Of a stretch of DNA of 21,985 nucleotides, positions 7,020 through 14,310 are shown one piece after another. Where the stretch lies: positions 1 through 21,985 of the forward strand of contig DATIBC010000114.1 in the NCBI GenBank assembly GCA_035457725.1. Direction: 5' to 3'. Position numbers and translations under genes: made by a program. Below the pieces are notes generated by a model, which saw only the letters and a program-made list of their open reading frames with translations, was not told the origin of the DNA and did no database searches. Numbering within the stretch: the stretch's first letter is position 1; the number at the start of each line of letters is the position of its first letter. This DNA is from DATFES01 sp035457725 (lineage in GTDB: Bacteria; Pseudomonadota; Alphaproteobacteria; CACIAM-22H2).

Positions 7020-8399
7020 GTGAGCGCCGCTCCCCACTCCCGGCCGACCATCTTCGCGCCGGCCACCGCCGCCGGACGCGCCGCCATCGCCATCGTGCGC
7101 ATTTCGGGTCCGCGCGCCGGCGAGGCGCTTGCAGCTTTGTGCGCCAAGCCTCCACGCTGGCGGCCGCCGGCGCGCCGGGCGACGCGGGCCAACCTCATCG
7201 ATCCCAGCACGCACGAAGCGCTCGATGCGGCGCTGGTGCTGTGGTTTCCGAGGCCGGGCAGTTTCACCGGCGAAGACGTCGCCGAATTCCACCTCCACGG
7301 CGGCCGCGCGGTGCTGGCGCGGGTGCTGACGGCGCTTGGTCGCCGCGAAGGTTTGCGATTGGCGACACCCGGCGAATTCACGCGGCGCGCGTTTGACGCC
7401 GGTAAGCTCGATTTGACCGAAGTCGAGGGCCTCGCCGATCTCGTCGCCGCCGAAACCGAGGCGCAAGCGCGCCAGGCGCTGCGGCAGCTTTCGGGAGAGC
7501 TCGGCCGGTTATACGAGAGCTGGCGCGCGCGGCTGGTGCGGGCGCTCGCCCACGCCGAGGCCGAGATCGATTTCCCCGACGAGGATCTGCCGGCGGGCCT
7601 GATCGCCACGCTGCGCCCCGAACTCGCGGCGCTGATCCGCCATATCGAGATGCATCTCGCCGACGAGCGTCGCGGCGAGCGCCTGCGCGAGGGCGTGTCG
7701 ATCGCCATCGTCGGTCCGCCCAACGCCGGCAAGTCGAGCCTGCTGAACGCGCTGGCGCGACGCGAGGCGGCGATCGTTTCGACCGTCGCCGGGACGACGC
7801 GCGACGTGATCGAGGTCCATCTCGATCTCGGCGGATATCCGGCGATCGTCGCCGATACCGCCGGGTTGCGCGCGATGGCCGCGACGCCGGGCGACGATCA
7901 GGCGGTGATCGAGCGCGAAGGCATGCGCCGGGCGCTGGCCCGCGCCGACGCCGCCGATCTCCGGCTGCTGGTGCTCGACGCCACCACGATCGATAAGAAC
8001 ACGCCACTCGACCCCGCATTAGCGCGGCTGATCGATGGCCGGACTCTGGTCGTCGTCAACAAGATCGATCTCGCGCCGTCCACAACTCAAGATAGAAATT
8101 GGCGGATTTCCGTCAAGACCGGCGAGGGCGTGGCCGAGCTGGTGGCGTCGCTGACCGCTGCGGTCGCGGCGCGATTCGCCGTCGAGGTGTCGGGCGGTCC
8201 GGTTCTGACCCGCGCCCGCCATCGCGAGGCGCTTGCGGTATGTCTTGAGGCGCTCCGGCGCGCTGTGTCCGCCGACGCCGCCGAGTTGTTTGCGGAGGAT
8301 CTTCGGCTTGCCGTGCGGGCGCTCGGCCGGATTACAGGCCGGGTTGCCGTCGACGACATACTAGATGTTGTCTTCAAGGAATTTTGCTTAGGCAAGTGA
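7020..8399 (+). CDS. mnmE: tRNA uridine-5-carboxymethylaminomethyl(34) synthesis GTPase MnmE
   Basis: MnmE and MnmG together install the (carboxymethyl)aminomethyl group at C5 of the wobble uridine of certain tRNAs. The 459-residue length is normal. The N-terminal TrmE domain begins IFAPATAAGRAAIAIVRISG and includes the GSFTGEDVAEFHLHGG folate-binding region. The G domain has G1 GPPNAGKSS (232-240), the AGTTRD switch (257-262), G3 DTAG (279-282) and G4 NKID (347-350). The protein ends FCLGK, placing the conserved C-terminal Cys of the family at position 456. The GTG start at 7020 follows an AAGG sequence closely. Unlike many alphaproteobacteria I see no rho gene directly upstream. A 147-bp gap with a parS-like site separates it from mnmG. 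Confidence 0.98.
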   Translation: MSAAPHSRPTIFAPATAAGRAAIAIVRISGPRAGEALAALCAKPPRWRPPARRATRANLIDPSTHEALDAALVLWFPRPGSFTGEDVAEFHLHGGRAVLARVLTALGRREGLRLATPGEFTRRAFDAGKLDLTEVEGLADLVAAETEAQARQALRQLSGELGRLYESWRARLVRALAHAEAEIDFPDEDLPAGLIATLRPELAALIRHIEMHLADERRGERLREGVSIAIVGPPNAGKSSLLNALARREAAIVSTVAGTTRDVIEVHLDLGGYPAIVADTAGLRAMAATPGDDQAVIEREGMRRALARADAADLRLLVLDATTIDKNTPLDPALARLIDGRTLVVVNKIDLAPSTTQDRNWRISVKTGEGVAELVASLTAAVAARFAVEVSGGPVLTRARHREALAVCLEALRRAVSADAAELFAEDLRLAVRALGRITGRVAVDDILDVVFKEFCLGK

Positions 8400-8546
8400 C
8401 ATGATTTAGATCATATCTATGGCATGCATATCGCAACAAGCGGTAGTCCGAGCCATCTGCTTGAAACGTGGTGGTTTTTTACGATTGTTCCACATGAAAC
8501 ATTGGGTCTTTGACGCACCGTCCGGAGCGATTTATACAAGCCGGCC
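8400..8546. promoter_or_regulatory. mnmE-mnmG intergenic region
   Basis: This 147-bp stretch is richer in A and T than its neighbours and separates mnmE from the five-gene overlapping cluster that starts with mnmG, so a promoter for that cluster is likely here. I could not pick a convincing -35/-10 pair. It contains the parS-like site listed separately. I see no DnaA-box array, so nothing supports a replication origin. Confidence 0.4.
8486..8501. other. parS-like site (imperfect)
   Basis: TGTTCCACATGAAACA differs at two of 16 positions from the consensus parS site TGTTTCACGTGAAACA. It lies 45 bp before mnmG and 1.9 kb from the perfect parS inside rsmG. Its right half extends into ATTGG exactly as the perfect site does. 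Clustered parS sites close to parAB are the rule in Alphaproteobacteria, which makes it a plausible secondary ParB site; binding is inferred. Confidence 0.65.
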
Positions 8547-10409
8547 ATGACGGATTGGCGATTCGACATCGTCGTGATCGGCGGCGGACACTCCGGTTGC
8601 GAAGCGGCGGCGGCCGCGGCACGCCTCGGCGCCCGCACCCTGCTCCTTACCCATAAGCACTCCACCATCGGCGAGATGTCGTGCAATCCGGCGATCGGTG
8701 GATTGGCGAAGGGCCATCTGGTGCGCGAGATCGACGCCCTTGACGGCGTAATGGGGCGGGCGATCGATCGTGCCGGCATCCAGTTCCGGGTTCTCAACCG
8801 CTCGAAAGGCCCTGCGGTTCGTGGGCCGCGGGCGCAGGCGGATCGCAAGCTTTATCGCCAGGCCATGCAGGCGATCCTTGCCGAGCAAGCCAACCTCACG
8901 ATCGTCGAAGCGGCGGCCGAGGACTTGGAGGTCGGCGAGGATGGCCGGCTATCGGCGGTCGTCACCGCCGACGGCCGACGCATCGCTTGCAGCGCGGCGG
9001 TCGTCACCACCGGAACGTTTCTGCGCGGCCTGATCCACATCGGCGAAGAAAAGATCCCTGCGGGCCGCGTCGGCGAAGCACCGGCCACGGGATTGGCGCG
9101 AACCCTTCATCGCCTTGGATTTGCCCTTGGCCGACTCAAGACCGGAACGCCGCCGCGGCTCGACGGCCGGACGATCGATTGGGCCGGTTTGGAGATTCAG
9201 CATGGCGACGATCCGCCAGCACCGTTCTCGTACATGACCGCACGGATCACGACGCCGCAGATGCCGTGTCACATCACGTATACGACACGAGCTACCCACG
9301 CGTTGATCCGCGCCAATCTCGACCGCTCGCCGATGTATTCGGGCCAAATCGCCAGCGCTGGCCCACGCTATTGCCCGTCGATCGAGGACAAGGTTGTCCG
9401 GTTTGCGGCGCGCGACCGCCATCAGATTTTTCTCGAGCCCGAAGGACTCGACGACGACACCATCTATCCCAACGGCATTTCGACTTCGCTGCCCCGCGAT
9501 GTTCAGGCCGGACTCTTGAAGACTATTCCGGGTCTCGAGCGTGCGGTGATGCGGCGTCCGGGCTATGCCATCGAGTACGACTATATCGATCCGCGCGAGT
9601 TGCGTTCGACGCTCGAGACGAAGCGGCTTCCGGGGTTGTTTCTCGCCGGCCAGATCAATGGCACGACTGGTTACGAAGAAGCCGCGGCACAAGGTTTGAT
9701 GGCCGGCATCAACGCCGCGCTGTCGCTCGGGCGGGATCGCGAGTTCGTGCTCGACCGCGCCGACGCATATATCGGTGTGCTGATCGACGATCTGATTACG
9801 TTGGGGACCAGCGAGCCCTATCGCATGTTCACCAGCCGGGCCGAATATCGTCTCGTCCTACGTGCCGACAACGCCGACCAGCGGCTCACGCCCAAGGGTA
9901 TGTCGATCGGCTGCGTCGGTGGCGATCGTGCGAGCCTGTTCGAAACCAAGGCCACGCAGCTCGCTCAAGCGCGCGCGCAAGCTGAGGCGCTGCGGGCAAC
10001 GCCATCGCAGCTCGCGGCAGCCGGCTTGCCGGTGAACCAGGACGGCGCCGCCCGCTCGGTGATCGACCTGCTTGCCCTGCCCGGCGTCGATATGGCGCGC
10101 CTGGCGACCATCTGGCTGGAACTGCGCACCATCGCACCCGAAATCGCCGAGCAGCTCGAAATCGATGCCCGGTATCGCGGTTATCTTGATCGCCAAGATG
10201 CCGACATTCGCGCCTTTCGCCAGGACGAAACGCTCGAATTGCCGCCGCAGCTCGACTACGCGTCGATCGCAAGCCTGTCGACCGAGGTCCGCCAGAAGCT
10301 CGCTGCCGTTCGACCGGCAACGCTTGGCCAAGCAGCGCGAATCTCAGGAGTGACGCCGGCAGCGCTGACGGTGCTGCTCAAATACGTGCGACGGCGCGAG
10401 GCGGCGTGA
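8547..10409 (+). CDS. mnmG: tRNA uridine-5-carboxymethylaminomethyl(34) synthesis enzyme MnmG (GidA)
   Basis: This is the FAD-dependent partner of MnmE in wobble-uridine modification and is full length at 620 residues. The dinucleotide-binding motif GGGHSGCEA lies at residues 12-20, followed by the family stretch MSCNPAIGGLAKGHLVREIDALDG. The two MnmG signatures are present: GPRYCPSIEDKVVRF, and AGQINGTTGYEEAAAQG near residue 370. The C-terminal helical domain that contacts MnmE and tRNA is intact and ends LKYVRRREAA. The ATG at 8547 gives the standard N-terminus, although no strong ribosome binding site is visible. Its TGA overlaps the GTG start of rsmG (GTGA). It heads the overlapping mnmG-rsmG-parA-parB-MAPEG cluster. 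Confidence 0.98.
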   Translation: MTDWRFDIVVIGGGHSGCEAAAAAARLGARTLLLTHKHSTIGEMSCNPAIGGLAKGHLVREIDALDGVMGRAIDRAGIQFRVLNRSKGPAVRGPRAQADRKLYRQAMQAILAEQANLTIVEAAAEDLEVGEDGRLSAVVTADGRRIACSAAVVTTGTFLRGLIHIGEEKIPAGRVGEAPATGLARTLHRLGFALGRLKTGTPPRLDGRTIDWAGLEIQHGDDPPAPFSYMTARITTPQMPCHITYTTRATHALIRANLDRSPMYSGQIASAGPRYCPSIEDKVVRFAARDRHQIFLEPEGLDDDTIYPNGISTSLPRDVQAGLLKTIPGLERAVMRRPGYAIEYDYIDPRELRSTLETKRLPGLFLAGQINGTTGYEEAAAQGLMAGINAALSLGRDREFVLDRADAYIGVLIDDLITLGTSEPYRMFTSRAEYRLVLRADNADQRLTPKGMSIGCVGGDRASLFETKATQLAQARAQAEALRATPSQLAAAGLPVNQDGAARSVIDLLALPGVDMARLATIWLELRTIAPEIAEQLEIDARYRGYLDRQDADIRAFRQDETLELPPQLDYASIASLSTEVRQKLAAVRPATLGQAARISGVTPAALTVLLKYVRRREAA

Positions 10410-11080
10410 CGCCGGACGAGTTTGCTGCCGAGACCAATGTTTCACGTGAAACATTGGCGCGGTTCCAGGCCTTGCACGATCTCCTTCTTAAGTGGCAGGC
10501 ACGGATCAACCTGATCGGTGCAGGAACCCGCGAAGATATCTGGCGCCGGCATTTTCTCGATAGCGCCCAGCTCTTTCCGCTCCTGCCGGCGCCGGCAGTT
10601 GCGGATAGTCCGCCGGTGCTCGTCGACCTAGGCAGCGGGGCTGGATTTCCGGGGCTGGTATTGGCTTTGCTGGCGAGTGGCGAAACCCGGCCGCTTGCGA
10701 TCAACTTGGTCGAATCCGATCAGCGCAAAGCGGCGTTCCTCATCGAAGCGGTACGGACTTTAAGGCTGGGCGAATCGGTCAACATTCACAACCGGCGCGC
10801 CGAGTCGCTGAACGGAACGCTCCGCGCGCGGGTGGATGTGGTCACGGCACGCGCGTTGGCCGATTTGCGCCAGCTGGTCGTTTGGAGCGTTCCTTTGCTA
10901 CGGAGCACTGGGATATGCCTCTTCCTCAAGGGCACAAGCGCTAGTGATGAATTGACCCTCGCACACAAAGTGTGGAATATGCACAGTGAGATTTTGCCCA
11001 GCCGCTCCGATCCGTCCGGGGTCATTCTCCGCCTGAGGGGCATAAGCCGTTGTCCGATACCGCTGAACACATTGAAATAA
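10406..11080 (+). CDS. rsmG: 16S rRNA (guanine(527)-N(7))-methyltransferase RsmG (GidB)
   Basis: RsmG methylates N7 of G527 in 16S rRNA using S-adenosylmethionine. The product is 224 residues with methyltransferase motif I DLGSGAGFPG at 74-83, the substrate region INLIGAGTREDIWRRHFLDS (34-53) and TARALADL. Residues 11-17 (NVSRETL) are encoded by the parS palindrome, a constraint familiar from GidB proteins of species with parS in this gene. The GTG start at 10406 overlaps the mnmG stop. The 3' end runs 31 bp into parA, so the protein carries about nine residues (CPIPLNTLK) beyond the ILRLRGISR point where homologues usually end. That extension is probably tolerated coupling sequence. Confidence 0.97.
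   Translation: MTPDEFAAETNVSRETLARFQALHDLLLKWQARINLIGAGTREDIWRRHFLDSAQLFPLLPAPAVADSPPVLVDLGSGAGFPGLVLALLASGETRPLAINLVESDQRKAAFLIEAVRTLRLGESVNIHNRRAESLNGTLRARVDVVTARALADLRQLVVWSVPLLRSTGICLFLKGTSASDELTLAHKVWNMHSEILPSRSDPSGVILRLRGISRCPIPLNTLK
10434..10457. other. parS: parS centromere-like site, perfect consensus
   Basis: The core TGTTTCACGTGAAACA (10438-10453) is an exact match to the widely conserved parS consensus, and CCAA/TTGG on either side extends it to a perfect 24-bp palindrome. It lies inside the rsmG coding sequence, about 0.6 kb before parA. ParB is known to load on such sites and spread as a CTP-dependent clamp; use of this particular site is inferred from identity and position. 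Confidence 0.95.
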
Positions 11081-11919
11081 AACGACGATCTGCAAAAATT
11101 ATTGCCATCGCCAATCAAAAAGGCGGGGTCGGCAAAACGACAACGGCGATCAACCTGGCGACTGGGCTCGCAGCGGTCGGCAAGCGCGTGCTGGCGATCG
11201 ATCTAGACCCGCAAGGCAACGCCTCGACCGGGCTCGGAATGACGCGCGAGCAGCGTGCGATCGGGACCTACGATGTCCTGCTCGGCGCCGAAAGCCTGAT
11301 CGGCGCGGTGCAGCCGGCGATGATACCAGGCCTGTTCGTCGTGCCGGCGACGGTGGACCTGTCAGGGGCGGAGATCGAGCTGGTCGATCTCGACCGGCGA
11401 GAGTACCGCCTGGCCGACGCGCTCGCCGGCCAGACGCTGGATTTCGACTACATCCTGATCGACTGTCCTCCGGCGCTAGGCCTGCTCACGGTCAACGCGC
11501 TGGCCGCCGCCGACTCCATCCTGGTCCCGCTGCAATGCGAGTTCTTCGCGCTGGAAGGGCTGTCGCATCTCGTCCGTACCGTCGAGCGGATTCGTGAGCG
11601 GTTCAATCCAAAGTTGCAAATCCAAGGCGTCGTGCTCACCATGTACGACCGCCGCAACAATCTCTCCGATCTTGTCGCCTCCGATGTCCGCGCGTTTTTC
11701 GGCGAGCGCGTCTACGAAACCGTGATCCCGCGCAACGTCCGGGTCTCTGAGGCGCCGAGCCATGGCAAGCCGGTGCTGCTGTACGACGTCCGCTCCTCCG
11801 GCGCCCAGGCCTACATTCTGCTCGCGCGCGAAGTCTTGCGGCGCGAGGAACCCGCCGTCGCCCCGCTTGCCGCCGATCTGCCGGATCCGGGCGCGACGCA
11901 AAACGAGGTGTCCGCATGA
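11050..11919 (+). CDS. parA: chromosome partitioning ATPase ParA (Soj)
   Basis: ParA is the nucleoid-bound ATPase that moves ParB-parS complexes to new cell positions. The 289-residue product begins with a short basic leader, then the deviant Walker A KGGVGKTT (24-31), DLDPQGNAS, DYILIDCPPALG (Walker B region) and the conserved TMYDRRNNLS and RNVRVSEAPSHGKP blocks near the C-terminus. I chose the TTG at 11050 because it has GAGGGG about 9 nt upstream and no in-frame ATG precedes the Walker motif. This places the start inside rsmG with a 31-bp overlap. The stop overlaps the parB ATG (ATGA). The long, poorly conserved Ala/Pro-rich tail after LAREVLRREE is normal. Confidence 0.97.
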   Translation: MSDTAEHIEIKRRSAKIIAIANQKGGVGKTTTAINLATGLAAVGKRVLAIDLDPQGNASTGLGMTREQRAIGTYDVLLGAESLIGAVQPAMIPGLFVVPATVDLSGAEIELVDLDRREYRLADALAGQTLDFDYILIDCPPALGLLTVNALAAADSILVPLQCEFFALEGLSHLVRTVERIRERFNPKLQIQGVVLTMYDRRNNLSDLVASDVRAFFGERVYETVIPRNVRVSEAPSHGKPVLLYDVRSSGAQAYILLAREVLRREEPAVAPLAADLPDPGATQNEVSA

Positions 11920-12815
11920 GCCCCGAAGAACATAAACGCAAGCAGCTCGGCCGCGGCCTCTCCGCGCTCCTCGGCGACAGCGCCGGCGAAGGCGCGACGC
12001 CGGTGCCGCTCGCCGCCCGCGGCGGCGCACGGCCGATCGCCGTGTCTCAGATACGGCCGTCGCGGTTCCAGCCGCGGCGGCGTTTCCCGGCCAACGAGAT
12101 CGAAGAGCTTGCGGCATCGATCCGAAGCCAAGGCGTGTTGCAACCGATTCTGGTGCGCCGCGATCCGCAGACGCCGGGAAATTTCGAGCTGATCGCCGGC
12201 GAGCGGCGATGGCGCGCCGCCCAAGCGGCGCAGCTCCACGAAATTCCGGCGCTGGTGCGCGAACTGTCGGATCGGGAAGCGCTCGAGGTGGCGCTGGTCG
12301 AAAATCTCCAGCGCCAGGATTTGACGCCGCTCGAAGAGGCCGAGGCCTATCGCCGCTTGATCGACGATTTCGGCCACACGCAGGAGAACATCGCCGCGGC
12401 GCTCGGCAAGAGCCGGCCGACGATCGCCAACGCGGTGCGCCTGCTCGAGCTGCCCGAGGAGGTCAAGGCGCTGATCGATTCGGGCGAGCTTAGCGCCGGC
12501 CACGCGCGCGTGCTGGTGACCGCGGCCGACCCGCTGGCGCTGGCACGGCGCATCGTCGACGACAAGCTGACCGTCCGCCAGGCCGAAGCACTGGCGCAAG
12601 GGCTGCGCGCCAAGCCGGCGAGGCGCAACGCCGCGCGCGGCGATTCGGGACGCGACGCCGACACGCTGGCGCTCGAGCGCCGGCTTTCGACTGAACTCGG
12701 GCTCAGCGTTTCGATCGAGCATAAACGCGGCGCCAAAGGCGGCAGCCTGGTGATCCGCTATCAGACGCTCGATCAACTCGACGACCTGCTGGCGCGGCTG
12801 TCGCGTCGAGCTTGA
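11916..12815 (+). CDS. parB: chromosome partitioning protein ParB (Spo0J)
   Basis: ParB binds parS and, as a CTP-dependent clamp, spreads along DNA and stimulates ParA. The product is 299 residues. The N-terminal LGRGLSALLGD (11-21) is the ParA-interacting segment. The CTP-binding ParB/Srx fold has GERRWRAAQ (95-103) and ENLQRQDLTPLEEAEA (129-144). A helix-turn-helix (about 155-177, TQENIAAALGKSRPTIANAVRLL) recognises parS, and the C-terminal about 50 residues form the dimerisation domain. The ATG overlaps the parA stop by 4 bp, and the TGA overlaps the TTG of the MAPEG gene. All expected motifs are intact, matching the canonical parS just upstream. Confidence 0.98.
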   Translation: MSPEEHKRKQLGRGLSALLGDSAGEGATPVPLAARGGARPIAVSQIRPSRFQPRRRFPANEIEELAASIRSQGVLQPILVRRDPQTPGNFELIAGERRWRAAQAAQLHEIPALVRELSDREALEVALVENLQRQDLTPLEEAEAYRRLIDDFGHTQENIAAALGKSRPTIANAVRLLELPEEVKALIDSGELSAGHARVLVTAADPLALARRIVDDKLTVRQAEALAQGLRAKPARRNAARGDSGRDADTLALERRLSTELGLSVSIEHKRGAKGGSLVIRYQTLDQLDDLLARLSRRA

Positions 12816-13210
12816 CGCCGCCGCCGGTCATCACCGCCCTCTATGCCGGGGCACTGGCGTTGCTCGCCATTGCGCTCGCCGCCAATACCGCGCGTGTGCG
12901 CGGCAAGTACGGCGTCGGACTCGGCGACGGCGACAAGCCGGAGCTGCTGCAGGCGATCCGCATGCACGGAAACTTTGTCGAGAACGCGCCGCTGGCGTTG
13001 GTCGTCCTGCTTGCGCTCGAACTGACGGGGACTGCGGCGTGGACGATCCATGCGCTTGGCGGCGCGCTGGTGATCGGCCGTATTCTGCACGCCTGGGGGC
13101 TGTCGCGATCAGCCGACCGGTCGTTCGGCCGCGCCGCCGGCACGGTGCTGACATGGACCATGATCGGCGTCGCCGGCGTGTTGGCGCTGGCGCGCGGCGT
13201 CGGCCTATGA
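12812..13210 (+). CDS. MAPEG family membrane protein
   Basis: This 132-residue protein has about four hydrophobic segments and the MAPEG signature: Arg50-Met-His-Gly-Asn-Phe-Val-Glu57-Asn-Ala-Pro in the loop after helix 1, followed by a second helix (LALVVLLALELTG) and RILHAWGLSRS. MAPEG proteins are trimeric membrane enzymes, many acting as glutathione transferases or peroxidases; bacterial homologues of this size mostly lack assigned substrates. The TTG start at 12812 overlaps the parB stop (TTGA), which favours that start despite a weak ribosome binding site, and couples the gene to the par operon. Its 3' end overlaps the convergent holA gene by 6 bp. There is no evident functional link to chromosome partitioning. 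Confidence 0.9.
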   Translation: MTPPPVITALYAGALALLAIALAANTARVRGKYGVGLGDGDKPELLQAIRMHGNFVENAPLALVVLLALELTGTAAWTIHALGGALVIGRILHAWGLSRSADRSFGRAAGTVLTWTMIGVAGVLALARGVGL

Positions 13211-14239
13211 CGGGCGTTTTTGGCCGCCGTGGGCGATTTCGAGGAGGCAGCGGCCGATCGTAAGCTCGGCGAGCGGCGATTGCCCGCCGGCCTTGGCCTG
13301 CATCTCGGCGGCGAGCAGCGAAGCGATCGCGTCTTGCGCGCCCTCGGGCGGCCAGCGCTTGAGCTGGCGACGGAACCGCGCGTCGTCCTTGTAGAATACC
13401 GGCGGCCGCAAGGCGCGCATCGCGCTCGACTCGTCGCTACCGCCGGCGATCGATGCGGCGCAAAGGTGAAGCCGCGCGAAATGCCATTGCGCCCGGCGCG
13501 CGATCTGGATCGGCGAAGCGCCTTCGGCGACGAGACGACCGAAGGCGCGATCGAGCGCCTTCACGTCGCCTTCTGCGACGGCGTGAACGAGATCGTCGGT
13601 ATCGATCTCGGCGCTGTCGCCGACGCAGGCCTGCGCGTCTTCGAGCCGCGCCGTGTTGTCGGCGCCGACATAGAGCGCCAGTTTCTCCAGCTCGCGCCGC
13701 GTCACCTGACGGTCTCCGCCGAGCCGGCTTGCCAGCCACTGGGCGGCGTCGGGCGTCGCGGTCACTTTGTACGCCGCCAGCGTTTCGGCGATCACCCGGT
13801 CGAGATTGCCCGCCTCGTCGCGATAACAGGCGATCGCGGCGGCGTTGTCGGCGCCCTCGAAGAGCTTGCGCAGCGCCGAGCGGCCGTCGAGCTCGCCAGC
13901 CTCGACGACGATCAGCGCGTCGCCGATCGGGTGGCGAAGGAACTCGGCGAACGCCGCCGCGCATTCGTTGCCGGCGGGACGCACCCGCACCACCCGTCGC
14001 CCGCCCGAGAGCGACATCGCCGCCGCCTCGTCGGCAAGACGCGCCGGATCGTCGGCGAGCGCGTCGCCCGCAAACTCGGCGACGCGGAACGGATCGCTCA
14101 GATCGTCGACGACGAGCCGCGCCAAACCCTCGCCGCGCTCGCGCACCAGGCCGCCATCGGGGCCATAAAGCAGGATCGCGCGCGCCGCCTTGTCAGGCGC
14201 GCGCAGGAACCTAGCGACGCTTCGCGTATCGATCTTCAC
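13205..14239 (-). CDS. holA: DNA polymerase III subunit delta
   Basis: HolA is the delta subunit of the clamp loader that opens the beta sliding clamp. The 344-residue product starts MKIDTRSVARFLRAPDKAARAILLYGPDGGLVRERGEGLARL, the usual alphaproteobacterial N-terminus. It keeps the DPFRVAEFAGDAL, RRVVRVRPAGN and LIVVEAGELDGRSALRKLFEG blocks of the AAA-like domain and has a helical collar domain ending TIGRCLLEIA. The Walker A lysine is absent, as is normal for delta. The ATG at 14239 is the only sensible start. It lies 71 bp downstream of leuS on the same strand, with a hairpin element between, and its stop overlaps the MAPEG gene tail to tail. Confidence 0.93.
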   Translation of the reverse strand: MKIDTRSVARFLRAPDKAARAILLYGPDGGLVRERGEGLARLVVDDLSDPFRVAEFAGDALADDPARLADEAAAMSLSGGRRVVRVRPAGNECAAAFAEFLRHPIGDALIVVEAGELDGRSALRKLFEGADNAAAIACYRDEAGNLDRVIAETLAAYKVTATPDAAQWLASRLGGDRQVTRRELEKLALYVGADNTARLEDAQACVGDSAEIDTDDLVHAVAEGDVKALDRAFGRLVAEGASPIQIARRAQWHFARLHLCAASIAGGSDESSAMRALRPPVFYKDDARFRRQLKRWPPEGAQDAIASLLAAEMQAKAGGQSPLAELTIGRCLLEIAHGGQKRPS

Positions 14240-14241
14240 AC

Positions 14242-14304
14242 GATGTCAGACGTCAGATGACGAATGTCGGAGCAATGGCGTTCCGACATCCGTCATCAGA
14301 CATC
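14242..14304. repeat. palindromic hairpin element between leuS and holA
   Basis: GATGACGAATGTCGGA (14256-14271) pairs with TCCGACATCCGTCATC (14282-14297), 15 of 16 positions complementary with the other a possible G-U, around a 10-nt loop. GATGTC (14242-14247) and GACATC (14299-14304) add an outer 6-bp arm. No T-run follows on the minus strand, so it is not a standard intrinsic terminator. It could be a dispersed palindromic repeat or a processing/attenuation hairpin between the two genes. It is unrelated to the GAGCCTGTCGA hairpin family in this window. Confidence 0.75.
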
Positions 14305-14310
14305 CGTCCT

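Noticed and set aside
8400..8546. Possible replication origin near mnmG
   Set aside because: mnmG lies beside oriC in many bacteria, but this gap is only 147 bp and has no cluster of DnaA boxes (TTATCCACA-like) or other origin hallmark.
7020..14239. Genomic island or mobile element
   Set aside because: All genes here are core housekeeping functions in a common alphaproteobacterial order, with no integrase, transposase, tRNA boundary or attachment repeat.
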